A DNA stretch of 64,000 nucleotides from Paenactinomyces guangxiensis (GCF_016055185.1 NZ_JAECVR010000015.1:53408-117407), one strand, 5' to 3'. Shown: positions 1 through 8,319, counted from the first letter of the stretch. The notes: generated by a model from the sequence alone, not told the origin. Program-made: numbers and translations.

Positions 1-878
1 CCGATTGGGGATATAATCCGACCAGTGTACAACGGTTTAACCAGCGCTATGGCAGGACAGGGACTCCCAGTCCCGGAGATGAAACCTGGAAAGCCTGGCG
101 CCGGGAGCAGGTAAACCTGCTGGTGCAAAAAATGTATGTGAATCTGTTGGCGATCAAGCCAAACCTTGTTGTTTCGGCAGCTACCATCGCCTGGGGCAAC
201 GGGCCGAAAACCATTGAGGAATATAATGCTTCTGCCACGATGAACAGTGCCCTGCAAGATTGGAATCACTGGCTGCAAAATGGATGGATTGATTTAGCCG
301 TTCCGATGAATTACTTCAGAGAACATGATTCTTCTCAGCGAACCTGGTACGAAAATTGGCTGGCATGGGAGAAAGACCACCAGTACGGGCGTAAAATTTC
401 GTCCGGAACAGGGGTCTACCTGAACTCCATTTCAAACGGCCTGACACAGATTCGTAAAGCCCAGCAGCCTTCCGCTGCAGGGAATCGTCTGGCCGGAGTT
501 CATATCTACAGCTATGCGGTCACCAATAAGGACGGAGTGGCGAATAGCGAATTTTATAATGCCCTTTCCCAGCCGAGTCAGTATGATAGCCAGACACCCG
601 TTTTCGCTGAACAAGTGGCCCCGCCGTCCTATTCCTGGAAAACCAATCCAACCAAAGGCCATTTAGCGGGAAGCGTCCTTCATACTGATGGGACAATCAG
701 CGATCATGAAGCGGTTGTTATCAGGGGACCGCAGACAAAAACTGTGTATACCGACGGGAGCGGAGATTTTCAAGCGATCGACTTATCTCCGGGTACTTAT
801 ACGGTTACCTCCGGTTCTGCCTCGAAAGTAGTCACTATTACCGCAGGAAAAGTATCTTCGGCCACCTTAACGAACTAA
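1..878 (+). CDS. family 10 glycosyl hydrolase (GHL10/DUF187), 5'-truncated by window edge
   Basis: The frame is open from the first bases of the window (codons in phase with position 3), so the gene starts upstream and only its C-terminal part is present. The segment with WGYNPTSVQRFNQRYG and later LNSISNGL.QI resembles the end of the TIM-barrel of DUF187/YngK-like family 10 glycosyl hydrolases, which are secreted enzymes thought to act on peptidoglycan or other glycans. The last ~80 residues form a separate beta-rich module with GxVxxxDG and YTDGSGDFQAIDLSPGTYTV, typical of carboxypeptidase-regulatory-like (CNA-B/DUF2012-like) domains used as accessory modules. A family assignment is likely; the substrate cannot be read from this fragment. 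Confidence 0.75.
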   Translation, partial: DWGYNPTSVQRFNQRYGRTGTPSPGDETWKAWRREQVNLLVQKMYVNLLAIKPNLVVSAATIAWGNGPKTIEEYNASATMNSALQDWNHWLQNGWIDLAVPMNYFREHDSSQRTWYENWLAWEKDHQYGRKISSGTGVYLNSISNGLTQIRKAQQPSAAGNRLAGVHIYSYAVTNKDGVANSEFYNALSQPSQYDSQTPVFAEQVAPPSYSWKTNPTKGHLAGSVLHTDGTISDHEAVVIRGPQTKTVYTDGSGDFQAIDLSPGTYTVTSGSASKVVTITAGKVSSATLTN

Positions 879-932
879 AGAGGGATCAAAAGAGTAAAAC
901 GATTGGAAATAGGGAAAAGCCATTTATGTATA

Positions 933-968
933 AAAAGCTGTTGCTCTATTACGGGCAACAGCTTTCTT
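933..968 (+). terminator. hairpin after glycosyl hydrolase gene
   Basis: Inverted repeat AAGCTGTTGC / GCAACAGCTT about 60 bases after the stop codon, followed only by a short pyrimidine stretch (TTCTTC). It probably ends the glycosyl hydrolase transcript but lacks a strong T run. The rest of 969-1189 holds no gene or site that I can recognise. Confidence 0.5.
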
Positions 969-1189
969 CACTGGTGACCGTTGTCTTTGCTGCGAGGAAA
1001 AGTATGGTCTTATTTCTCCATTGTTTCACAGACGGGATCATGAGTCTATTTTATTTTTGCTTTGGCCGTGTTGAAAGAATATGTTCAGTTCCTGGTAACC
1101 GGTAAAAGAAAAAAGAACCTTCTCTTGCTAACGGAACCCTTTCTGTGTTTTGCAGGCTGGATCGAAGAATCCGATGGTTTTCTGTGGTA

Positions 1190-1218
1190 TTGACAAAAAA
1201 TATAAATTAGAATAGATT
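1190..1218 (+). promoter_or_regulatory. sigma-A type promoter of the LacI-family gene
   Basis: A perfect -35 hexamer TTGACA at 1190-1195 and a weaker -10 TAGATT at 1213-1218 with 17-bp spacing, 43 bp upstream of the LacI-type start codon. The palindromic operator lies just downstream of the -10 element. Confidence 0.55.
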
Positions 1219-1231
1219 TTAGATAAATTTT

Positions 1232-1245
1232 TGTAATCGATTACA
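1232..1245 (+). promoter_or_regulatory. LacI-type operator (autoregulation)
   Basis: Perfect 14-bp palindrome TGTAATCGATTACA with the central CG typical of LacI/GalR-family operators. It sits between the promoter and the Shine-Dalgarno (AAGGAG, 1248-1253) of the repressor gene at 1261, where binding would block transcription start, so negative autoregulation is the simplest reading. Confidence 0.6.
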
Positions 1246-1260
1246 TTAAGGAGTACAAAG

Positions 1261-2265
1261 ATGGCGAAGATGATTGATGTGGCGAAGCTGGCAGGTGTAT
1301 CAGTAGCGACGGTTTCCAGAGTGTTGGCGGGAAGCGGGAAGGTCAGTAAAAACACAAAGGAGAAAGTAGAGCGGGCGATGAAGGAGCTGAACTACAAGCC
1401 CAACAAGTTGGCGCGAAATTTGCGAAAGTTGGAATCTAAAACAATCGTTGTCGTGATTCCGGATATTTCAAATCCGTTTTTCACCGATGTGATTCGCGGA
1501 ATCCAGCAGGTGGCTCAACAGCATGACTACTATGTTCTGCTGGGGGATACGGGAAATGATGTGAAAGCGGAATTGGATTTTATTGATCTGATTAAAGAAA
1601 GGGCCGCGGACGGAGTAATCCTTGTGACGGCAAGAACTTCACCGGAGAAAATTTTGGAGATCGCTCAGGAAGTTCCTTTGGTGGTGGCGTGTGAGTATAT
1701 CAAAGGAGCACATTTGTCGATGGTCACGATTGATAATGTCAGCAGTTCGCAAAAAGTGGTGGACCATCTTGTTTCTCTGGGACACCGGAGAATTGGGTTT
1801 ATCAGCGGGCCGCTTAACGTTATTATCAGCCGTGACCGCTTAAAAGGATATGTGTCGGGGCTGAAGAAGCACGGACTGGAACAGGATTCTTCATTAATCC
1901 AAGAAGGTGATTTTACCATTTCCTCCGGCTTTGAATCGGCGAACAGACTGTTGGATTTAGCCGAACCACCTACGGCTGTTTTCGCTTCCAATGATGAGAT
2001 GGCAATCGGGACGATCAAGGCGATTAAAAACAGGGGCTTTCAAGTGCCAGGAGACATCGCCGTCGTCGGCTTTGATGATATACAAATAGCAACAGTGATT
2101 GAACCGGCTTTAACCACAGTTTCCCAACCGAAGTTTGAGATTGGCAGATGTACGATGGAAATTTTGTTGGAATTGATTCAAAATCCATCCACCCGGCAGG
2201 AACATGTCGTGTTACCTGAGCATCTGGTGATACGGGAATCGTGTGGTTACCCGCTGGTAAGGTGA
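1261..2265 (+). CDS. LacI/GalR family transcriptional regulator
   Basis: 334 residues, the usual length for the family. The N-terminus has the LacI helix-turn-helix (IDVAKLAGVSVATVSRVLAG, residues ~5-24) and the hinge-helix pattern NYKPNKLARNLR. From ~residue 60 the periplasmic-binding-protein-like sensor domain begins with VVVIPDISNPFFTDVIRGI and contains VVGFDDIQIATVIEPALTTVSQP near the C-terminus. Closest in style to CytR/PurR/KdgR-type sugar or nucleoside repressors. The ATG is preceded by AAGGAG at 7-nt spacing. The downstream genes are unrelated, so the effector is unknown; a perfect palindrome in its own leader points to autoregulation. Confidence 0.93.
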   Translation: MAKMIDVAKLAGVSVATVSRVLAGSGKVSKNTKEKVERAMKELNYKPNKLARNLRKLESKTIVVVIPDISNPFFTDVIRGIQQVAQQHDYYVLLGDTGNDVKAELDFIDLIKERAADGVILVTARTSPEKILEIAQEVPLVVACEYIKGAHLSMVTIDNVSSSQKVVDHLVSLGHRRIGFISGPLNVIISRDRLKGYVSGLKKHGLEQDSSLIQEGDFTISSGFESANRLLDLAEPPTAVFASNDEMAIGTIKAIKNRGFQVPGDIAVVGFDDIQIATVIEPALTTVSQPKFEIGRCTMEILLELIQNPSTRQEHVVLPEHLVIRESCGYPLVR

Positions 2266-2457
2266 CCGGAGTGATGTGGAAAGATCATGTATAAGATAAG
2301 CGGAGCCTATTTAACTTTCCTGCTTTACAGGTTCCCGGGGACAGAGGATAGCAGTTTTTAAGCCATGTAACAAGATCATGACAGTTGTATGTCCCTGACT
2401 AAATAATATATTCAGAGATGATAAAATCATTCAATAAATGTTTTGCTGAAAAAAGTA

Positions 2458-2487
2458 TTGACGATTTACGTTTTTCTTTCTTATCAT
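2458..2487 (+). promoter_or_regulatory. promoter of the Mn riboswitch-terC unit
   Basis: TTGACG at 2458-2463 and TATCAT at 2482-2487 with 18-bp spacing, about 25 bp upstream of the first conserved riboswitch bases. Between 2266 and 2457 I see no gene or convincing terminator. Confidence 0.55.
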
Positions 2488-2513
2488 AGAGATGTGAATT
2501 GAATACGTTCTTT

Positions 2514-2637
2514 CCGGCAAAGGGGAGTAGCTGCACAACAAAGTCGTCATTACGGGTTAAAACCCCGGCTTTGTTGGCAACATTTAATGTTGTTAGCAAG
2601 ACCTTTACTTTTATTAAGTAAGGGTCTTTTTGTATTT
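2514..2637 (+). promoter_or_regulatory. yybP-ykoY manganese riboswitch with intrinsic terminator platform
   Basis: The leader contains the class hallmarks: GGCAAAGGGGAGTAGC at 2516-2531, then a variable stem and the second conserved arm CCGGCTTTGTTGGCAACATT around 2565-2584. It is followed by a hairpin AAGACC(C)TTAC / GTAAGGGTCTT running into TTTTTG (2598-2637), a terminator that the metal-bound aptamer would be expected to disrupt. This class senses Mn2+ and commonly precedes TerC/YkoY and P-type ATPase genes (established knowledge); the gene downstream here is a TerC family member, which matches. Confidence 0.9.
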
Positions 2638-2680
2638 TTTTAGGACAATTAAACAAACTTTAGATGGAGGTGTGTGGAAA

Positions 2681-3361
2681 GTGGATTTTTTTTCAGCCGA
2701 GTTTTTCACAGGATTGATTTCTATTATCATTATTGATCTGGTACTGGCGGGAGATAATGCCATTGTGATCGGCCTGGCGGCCAGAAATTTGCCTAAGGAA
2801 AAGCAAAAGCAGGTGATCTGGCTGGGGACTGCGGGAGCCATTCTCATGCGTTTGCTGGCGACACTGGCCGTGGTCTGGTTATTAAAGATCCCGGGACTTC
2901 TACTCATTGGCGGTATTCTTTTAATCTGGATTGCTTACAAGTTGTTGACTGAGGAGAAAGATCATGATGTAAAAGCAGGAGAAAATATGTGGGCCGCCAT
3001 TCGCACGATTGTGATTGCCGATACTGTGATGGGGCTTGACAATGTATTGGCTGTCGCCGGGGCTGCACACAATAATTACCTGCTGGTGATTATCGGCCTG
3101 CTTATTACAGTACCGATCGTGGTGTGGGGGAGCACTCTGTTTCTCAGGCTGATGGAGAAGTTTCCGGCCCTTATTACCATTGGATCAGCGGTATTGGCTT
3201 TTACAGCCGCTAAGATGATTGTGGACGAGAAGTTTTTGCAACCGTTTTTTAAGGAAAGCATTTTGTACGAATACGGCTTTATCGTCCTTGTAATTCTCGG
3301 TGTGGTTTTGGTTGGCAAGTGGGTTAAAAGTAAAAAAAAGACGGTAGCTAACCCGGGATAA
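2681..3361 (+). CDS. TerC family integral membrane protein (YkoY/YjbE-like), Mn-riboswitch controlled
   Basis: 226 residues with about seven hydrophobic segments. The TerC signatures are visible: DLVLAGDNAIVIGLAARNLP near residue 20 and a second acidic membrane motif IVIADTVMGLDNVLAVAGAA near 110, both with the Asp/Asn pair believed to bind metal. Members have been linked to Mn2+ efflux and to metalation of exported enzymes. I chose GTG 2681 (VDFFSAEFF) because GGAGG at 2666-2670 lies at proper distance; an ATG at 2630 would sit inside the riboswitch terminator. The gene is monocistronic. Confidence 0.88.
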   Translation: MDFFSAEFFTGLISIIIIDLVLAGDNAIVIGLAARNLPKEKQKQVIWLGTAGAILMRLLATLAVVWLLKIPGLLLIGGILLIWIAYKLLTEEKDHDVKAGENMWAAIRTIVIADTVMGLDNVLAVAGAAHNNYLLVIIGLLITVPIVVWGSTLFLRLMEKFPALITIGSAVLAFTAAKMIVDEKFLQPFFKESILYEYGFIVLVILGVVLVGKWVKSKKKTVANPG

Positions 3362-3521
3362 AAGTAACAGATTGGTTCAAGAGATGTTGCCAGAGACAAC
3401 TGTTTCCGGCAACATCCTGGCTTTTGATGGAATTGGAATAAAGTTTGGAAAAGAAGGTTTTCCGGTATCTTTTTAACCGTTACAATTATTATATAAAATA
3501 ATTTATTCAACTCTGTGATGA

Positions 3522-3588
3522 AAGTTTGGATTATGCCGGGGAGACAGAATTCTGCCCTCCCCCTGTGATACACAACACTTTCACAGAA
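3522..3588 (+). repeat. intergenic palindromic repeat, copy R1 (short form)
   Basis: Contains GTTTGGATTATGCCGGG followed at once by a near-palindrome GGGGAGACAGAATTCTG-CCCTCCCC and the tail TGTGATACACAACACTTTCA. The same 5' box, CAGAATTCTGCC core and ACAC..CACTTTCAC tail occur in copies at 52241-52359 and (inverted) 49497-49738, and the core also at 29966-30040. R1 lacks the central segment found in the others. It lies directly upstream of the gene at 3620. Confidence 0.7.
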
Positions 3589-3619
3589 AAATATCTTATT
3601 TGAGTTGAAAGGGACAATA

Positions 3620-4072
3620 ATGGCCAGGTTAGAGTATCGCTTACTTGATGAAGCAAATGGTTTTCCACTCCTTTATACCTATGAAAATATCAGCAAAGAA
3701 GAAATCGCCCTTCGTTTTGCCTGCGATTATTTTGTGAAGGATCACAAGGTGTTTGAAAAAACTTCTTGTGCCGTAGAATCTCTTACTCATATTATCTATG
3801 TAGTCCGGAATTATGAGGAAAAAGTGACAGAGCCCGGAATACGATTCGCCCCCCAATGGAAGGGGATCCGGATGGAGGTCCGCCACCTGCAGGAGGAAAC
3901 AAACCAGTATCCCATTATCCATACCTATCATTTTCATCAGTATCAGGATGCATTGCTTTACCTGATGAGCCATTTTTTATATTTTGACGGCAAGGAGTGG
4001 GAAAAAACATCAACAGAAGTTGATGAGAACCGCAAAGTCTACGTCTGCTATGCACAACCAGCATCAACGTAA
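3620..4072 (+). CDS. uncharacterised cytosolic protein made of two ~65-residue repeats
   Basis: 150 residues with no signal peptide or membrane segment. I do not recognise the family. The two halves align with each other: each has E(Y/V)R.L.E.....(F/Y)P(L/I)(L/I).TY near its start, an alanine-leucine helix, then YF......EKTS..V and a closing strand with YV, so the protein arose by internal duplication. ATG 3620 is served by AAAGGGA at 3608-3614; a TTG at 3605 is possible but less well placed. It is the first gene of a run with a small lipoprotein, a glutathionylspermidine-synthase-like enzyme and a DUF350 protein (gaps 11, overlap, 18 bp), suggesting co-transcription and a shared role. Confidence 0.7.
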   Translation: MARLEYRLLDEANGFPLLYTYENISKEEIALRFACDYFVKDHKVFEKTSCAVESLTHIIYVVRNYEEKVTEPGIRFAPQWKGIRMEVRHLQEETNQYPIIHTYHFHQYQDALLYLMSHFLYFDGKEWEKTSTEVDENRKVYVCYAQPAST

Positions 4073-4083
4073 GGAGGAGAGCC

Positions 4084-4383
4084 ATGAAAGAGAAAAGTAA
4101 AAATAAGAGCAAAACGAAGCGTTTGGTTGGTTTGTTTGCTGCTTCAGCAGTAGTCCTTTCGTTTGCCGGCTGTGATGATGATCTGGAACTCTGTTACGAT
4201 GATGACCGTGACAATTATTGCGATGATGATAACAGCAGATATGATCCTGATGATTATGTGGTCATCAATGGGAAAAAGGCGGCTTACATTAAAGACGACA
4301 GCAGCCTGGTTTCCTCCGGGAGCGGCAGCGGCGGCTATAAAGGAGGGATTGGCAAGAAGTCCGGCGGCTTCTTCGGAGGATGA
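4084..4383 (+). CDS. small Asp-rich lipoprotein (YgiB-like position)
   Basis: 99 residues. A basic N-terminus (KSKNKSKTKR), a hydrophobic stretch and the lipobox LSFAGC place Cys29 as the lipidated residue of the mature protein. The mature part is very acidic (CDDDLELCYDDDRDNYCDDDNSRYDPDD) and then turns into a Gly/Ser-rich, flexible tail ending GKKSGGFFGG. Good Shine-Dalgarno AAGGAGGAG before ATG 4084. Its stop overlaps the start of the next gene (ATGA), so the two are translationally coupled. The arrangement resembles ygiB-ygiC of enterobacteria, where a DUF1190 lipoprotein precedes the synthase-like enzyme; homology beyond position is not clear. Confidence 0.75.
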   Translation: MKEKSKNKSKTKRLVGLFAASAVVLSFAGCDDDLELCYDDDRDNYCDDDNSRYDPDDYVVINGKKAAYIKDDSSLVSSGSGSGGYKGGIGKKSGGFFGG

Positions 4384-5639
4384 TGGATTTGGATGGTCAA
4401 AGTTATGAGTTTCGGAGGGAAGAGATTTACTCACCTTTGCGTGAAGAAGGGACTTTTACCTGGGACTCTATGTACAATCAGGAGTATGCACTGGCATCCA
4501 TTCATGCCATTACGGAGTCCTTTCGCGCTGAGATCGCTTATGCGACGGAAAAATTAGGTGAAATTTTTGCACGAACGATCTATGTAGTTCAGCGGGGTTC
4601 CAACGATTTGTTAAAGGAACTGGGAATTCCCCGGGAAGCGTGGCAAGCTGTTCGCCTGACAGTGGCTTCACATATACCCACAGTAGTAGGAAGATTTGAC
4701 TTTGCTTTTACTCCTCATGGCTTAAAGATGTTGGAGTTCAACAGCGATACTCCGACAGGTGTTGTTGAGGCCTTCTATGTAAACGGAAAAGTATGTGAGT
4801 ACTTCGGCTGGGAAAATCCAAATCAAGAGATGGATAAACAGATTCTTGCCTCTTTTCAGGATATTGTTTCCCGTTACAAGCAGATGGGGATGAAGACGGA
4901 TGAAGTCTGCTTCAGTTCCCTTGATTGGCATGCTGAAGACTCAGGCACCACCCGCTATCTGATGCAAAAGTCCGGCTTAAAAGCCAGATATGTACCTCTG
5001 TCCGCTTTAGCGGTGAAGGGCCGGCGTTTGTATGCTTATGATGAAATGAGCAAGGGGTATCAACCCGTCGATGTGCTGTACCGGCTGCATGCCATAGAAA
5101 TACTGGCTGAAGAGAGCGATGATGATGGCTATCCCACTGGTGCGCATGTGCTTGATCTGGTGGCCGGGAAAAGGCTGGCTCTCATCAACCCGCCGGGGGC
5201 CTTCATCGCCCAGACAAAAGCTTTGCAAGCCTTGATCTGGAATCTGCATGAAACAAATACTTTTTTTACGGCGGAGGAACATGAACTGATAGGTACATAT
5301 CTGTTGCCCACCTATATGGAAAATCAGTTCCGGGGAAAAAAGGCTTATGTCAGAAAACCGATTTTTGGCCGCGAGGGTGGTGCAGTCACCTTATTTGACC
5401 CAAGCGGAAATCCGATTGCCAGCGATAAGGAATCGCTCTACTGGGACCAGATGATGGTTTATCAGCAATTGGCAGAGTTGGAGCAAGTGGAAGTTCAAAC
5501 ATTAAAAGGGCCTTTTCAGGGACAGTTGCTGTGGGGGTCTTTCCTTGTCGGGGGACAAGCTTCAGCGATTGTGGCCCGGGTTGATCAAAAGATTACCGGA
5601 AATTTATCTTATTTTCTGCCCGTAGGAATACCAACATAG
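4380..5639 (+). CDS. glutathionylspermidine synthase-like ATP-grasp protein (YgiC/YjfC family)
   Basis: 419 residues. The pre-ATP-grasp and ATP-grasp synthase family is shown by FDFAFTPHGLKMLEFNSDTPTGVVEAF (~100-130), the DVLYRLHAIEILAEE region, LALINPPGAFIAQTKALQALIWNLH and YVRKPIFGREGGAV (nucleotide-binding core). Family members outside trypanosomes and E. coli Gss generally lack the amidase half and make an unknown ATP-dependent amide or ester bond. It starts at ATG 4380 (or ATG 4383), overlapping the lipoprotein stop; GGAGGA 4375-4380 is very close, consistent with coupling. The next gene is DUF350, its usual partner (YjfL). Confidence 0.85.
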   Translation: MMDLDGQSYEFRREEIYSPLREEGTFTWDSMYNQEYALASIHAITESFRAEIAYATEKLGEIFARTIYVVQRGSNDLLKELGIPREAWQAVRLTVASHIPTVVGRFDFAFTPHGLKMLEFNSDTPTGVVEAFYVNGKVCEYFGWENPNQEMDKQILASFQDIVSRYKQMGMKTDEVCFSSLDWHAEDSGTTRYLMQKSGLKARYVPLSALAVKGRRLYAYDEMSKGYQPVDVLYRLHAIEILAEESDDDGYPTGAHVLDLVAGKRLALINPPGAFIAQTKALQALIWNLHETNTFFTAEEHELIGTYLLPTYMENQFRGKKAYVRKPIFGREGGAVTLFDPSGNPIASDKESLYWDQMMVYQQLAELEQVEVQTLKGPFQGQLLWGSFLVGGQASAIVARVDQKITGNLSYFLPVGIPT

Positions 5640-5657
5640 GAGAGGAGCCAGGTAGAT

Positions 5658-6092
5658 ATGTCACAAGTAGATGCGATGTTGAATTTCTCCATTTATCTCG
5701 GGATAACCATCCCTTTGCTCTTTTTTGGGCTTCTTATTTTTCTGTTTACCACTCCGTATAGAGAGTATCAGCTGATCCGTGAGGGTGCGGATACCACCGA
5801 TCCGGCAAAAGTGAATGCGGCCAAGGCAGCTGCCCACGACCTGGGAGGAAAGGTGCTCGGTTTATCCATAGTTATCGCGTCCGCGATCTTTAATTCTGTA
5901 AATGTTGTTGATCTTGTGATCTGGGGTGGATTAGGCATTATCTTTCAAGTTGCCGTGTTTTATCTTTTTAACTGGCTGGCACCCTTTAGTGTGATTTCGG
6001 AAATTCCAAAAGGAAATGTGTCAGTCTCCATCTTTGCCTCCCGCCTCAGTGTGGCCACCGGGCTCTTGATGGCTGCTCTCATAACCTATTAA
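5658..6092 (+). CDS. DUF350 family membrane protein (YjfL-like)
   Basis: 144 residues with four predicted membrane helices (~12-32, 68-88, 92-112, 122-143). The TPYREYQLIREG loop and the repeated ...NVVDLVIWGGLGIIFQ pattern fit DUF350, small proteins encoded beside glutathionylspermidine-synthase-like genes in many bacteria. It starts at ATG 5658 after AGGAGAGGAG, 18 bp behind the ATP-grasp gene, and is last in the operon because a strong terminator follows. Function unknown; a membrane anchor or transporter for the product of the upstream enzyme is only inference. Confidence 0.82.
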   Translation: MSQVDAMLNFSIYLGITIPLLFFGLLIFLFTTPYREYQLIREGADTTDPAKVNAAKAAAHDLGGKVLGLSIVIASAIFNSVNVVDLVIWGGLGIIFQVAVFYLFNWLAPFSVISEIPKGNVSVSIFASRLSVATGLLMAALITY

Positions 6093-6099
6093 TTATTGC

Positions 6100-6146
6100 A
6101 GCCCGGATTTCCAATGGGTTTGGAAGTCCGGGTTTTTATCTTTTTT
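6100..6146 (+). terminator. intrinsic terminator of the 3.6-6.1 kb operon
   Basis: Stem CCCGGATTTCCA / TGGAAGTCCGGG followed by TTTTTATCTTTTTT, 10 bp behind the DUF350 stop. Strong rho-independent terminator. Confidence 0.9.
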
Positions 6147-6237
6147 CGCCGGGCAGGCTGCCAAAAGGCGGTTCCCCGGAATTCAAAAACTTTTACCTCT
6201 GTGCTGTGTCTGCAAGTCATACCCGGCACCCCTTATG

Positions 6238-7128
6238 TTAATTGGAGAGAGGATAGTCTTCAAGCTTCACAAACTGATAACCTTTTTTCTTCAGTTGAGG
6301 GATCGCTTTCATCACACCTTCTGCCGTATCGTTGCCCGGTTTGTTAAAATGCAGGATTACGATGGAACCCGGTTTTGCTTTGAGTAAAGCCCGGTACACC
6401 TGTTCCGTCGAGTATGTAGCCCCGGCATCACCGATCCGGTCAAAGTTAACCACTTGTTCTCCTGCATCATTGGCAATTTTGACGGCAATTTCATCATAAT
6501 AGGCTGTTCCGGCGCGGAAAAATTTAGGTTTTCGTCCGGTTAGTTGTTCAATTTTTTGGTGATTTAGCAAAATCTCATCCAACACCTCCGCTGCATTTTT
6601 GGTACCTTTGATACCATAGACGGATTTTCCCGTCACTGACAGTGGTTTATGCTCAAATCCATGGTTTTCAATTTCAAATAACGGATTTTTTGACAGGTTC
6701 AAAAATATGCTTCGATTGGCATCGATCCAGCGGCTGTTGACAAATAAAGTGGCAGGGATCTTCTCGCGTATTAAATAGTCGATCAATTTTTTGTCATATC
6801 CGCTCCCGTGTTTGCCCCCGCAGGCGTCAAAAGTAAGGGCGATTACCCTGTCACGGGTGTCCAGCCTGTTTTTTACACCCGTTACTTTCTCCCCCCACTC
6901 GCGGGGCTGCTGATGTTGGTATTTGGCAAGCACATGTTTCTTGAGCTGTTCTGCATCCGGACCGGAAATGGTTTGGCTGGCTGGGAGAACCTCCGTTTTT
7001 GTTTGTTCCTTGTCTGCATGGACCGGGTTTTTTTTCAAAGGAGGTTGTTTACTTGTACTGATTTGTGAGCAAGCGGAAACCATGGACAGAAGGAAAATAA
7101 GGAAGAGAATCAGATGTTTGCTTTTCAT
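6238..7128 (-). CDS. polysaccharide deacetylase lipoprotein
   Basis: 296 residues from ATG 7128. The N-terminus MKSKHLILFLIFLLSMVSAC is a lipoprotein signal with lipobox SMVSAC, so the enzyme is membrane-anchored outside the cell; the longer open frame upstream would hide the signal peptide and is rejected. The NodB-type deacetylase domain starts at VIALTFDACGG.HGSGYD (catalytic base and metal Asp) and continues with ATLFVNSRWID, IENHGFEHKPLS (metal-binding His pair) and the C-terminal SIVILHFNKPG. Members remove N-acetyl or O-acetyl groups from peptidoglycan or surface polysaccharide. The gene stands alone, in opposite direction to the preceding operon. Confidence 0.87.
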   Translation of the reverse strand: MKSKHLILFLIFLLSMVSACSQISTSKQPPLKKNPVHADKEQTKTEVLPASQTISGPDAEQLKKHVLAKYQHQQPREWGEKVTGVKNRLDTRDRVIALTFDACGGKHGSGYDKKLIDYLIREKIPATLFVNSRWIDANRSIFLNLSKNPLFEIENHGFEHKPLSVTGKSVYGIKGTKNAAEVLDEILLNHQKIEQLTGRKPKFFRAGTAYYDEIAVKIANDAGEQVVNFDRIGDAGATYSTEQVYRALLKAKPGSIVILHFNKPGNDTAEGVMKAIPQLKKKGYQFVKLEDYPLSN

Positions 7129-7315
7129 AAGATGTACCTTTTCTGTGATTGGAGTAAAATCAATTTTAATTAGAAATACTACTTTACTCCTTGTTGTTGG
7201 AAATTCCTCTTCCTTAACAGGAAAGTTGAAAAATAGACACAAAAATCAACCCTGTTCAATGATGGGATGTCCGATTGGACGGTGGCATACTGCTAAAACA
7301 GCTGTTTACTGATAA

Positions 7316-7355
7316 CAAAAAGGGAATCAGTTTTGATGTCGATCCCCTTTTTTTA
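7316..7355. terminator. bidirectional hairpin after corA
   Basis: Imperfect stem AAAGGGAATCA / CGATCCCCTTTTTT with A run on one side and T run on the other. It ends the leftward corA transcript (stop at 7366). Confidence 0.65.
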
Positions 7356-7365
7356 ATACCATATT

Positions 7366-8319
7366 CTAATCAAACCATCCCTTTTTGCGAAACCAGAGCC
7401 CCATTATGGTTCCAATGAACGCCATCAGTCCCAAAATGATAAAGTAACCATGTTTCCACTTCAGCTCGGGCATATATTCAAAGTTCATGCCGTAGATGCC
7501 GGCGATAAAGGTGAGCGGCATAAAGATCGTCGTAATTACGGTTAAAGTCATCATAATGGAGTTGGCCCGGTGAGAATAGATGGAAAGATAGTTATCACGG
7601 ATGTCTGCGGTCATTTCCCGGCTGGATTCTACCATGGAGGTCAATTTTTCCAAATGATCATAGATGTTGCTGTAATGCCGTTGTTCTTCCTCAGTAAAAA
7701 CGAGACGGTGGGAGTTTAAGATACGGTAAAACAGATCACGCATGGGCCAAATGGTATGGCGCAGATCCAGCAGCTGGCTGCGAATCGCGAACACTTCATT
7801 CATCAGAGTATGCAGGTTTCTGTGTCTTCTTCTGGTCTTTTCTTCTAAGGCGGTGACACGGTCTTCCAGCTCCTGGGCGATGGGGAAATAGGAATCTACC
7901 AGTTTATCCATAAGCTTATATGTAATATAGCCGGTCCCTTTTTCCTGCACCGTGCCGTTATTTTTCATCCGTTCCCACACTTCGTCAATTTGCTTGTGTT
8001 CGTGATAGTGGAAGGTGACCACAAACCGGTCTCCGGCAATCAAGTCTACTTCCTGGGCAATCACCGGGCTCTTTTTTAATGCGTGCAAGACATAAAGCGT
8101 ATGGTCATCATAGTAGCTTAGTTTGGGACGTTGAAAAAAATGAAGGCAGTCTTTCACCGCAATCGGGTGAAATGAGAAATGTTCCAGCTTTGTTGCCTCC
8201 TCCTTGGTAGGGGCATTAAAATCGACCCAGTACCAATCGAGGTCTGTAAGCTGTAAGTCTTCGAGAGGCAGGTTTTCAACGATTTGTTTATCCTTCGTGA
8301 AAGCCAGTGTGCGGATCAA
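7366..8319 (-). CDS. corA: CorA family Mg2+/Co2+ transporter
   Basis: 317 residues with the CorA architecture: a long acidic cytosolic domain with coiled regions, then two C-terminal membrane helices with the filter motif YGMN (FIAGIYGMNFEYMPEL) and a short basic end (FRKKGWFD). CorA proteins form pentamers that import Mg2+ and sometimes Co2+/Ni2+. The start TTG 8319 (MIRTLAFTKDKQ) was chosen because GAGGAGG lies 8 nt upstream; the open frame extends 30 codons further but without a ribosome site. The length then equals that of B. subtilis YfjQ-type proteins. Confidence 0.9.
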   Translation of the reverse strand: MIRTLAFTKDKQIVENLPLEDLQLTDLDWYWVDFNAPTKEEATKLEHFSFHPIAVKDCLHFFQRPKLSYYDDHTLYVLHALKKSPVIAQEVDLIAGDRFVVTFHYHEHKQIDEVWERMKNNGTVQEKGTGYITYKLMDKLVDSYFPIAQELEDRVTALEEKTRRRHRNLHTLMNEVFAIRSQLLDLRHTIWPMRDLFYRILNSHRLVFTEEEQRHYSNIYDHLEKLTSMVESSREMTADIRDNYLSIYSHRANSIMMTLTVITTIFMPLTFIAGIYGMNFEYMPELKWKHGYFIILGLMAFIGTIMGLWFRKKGWFD

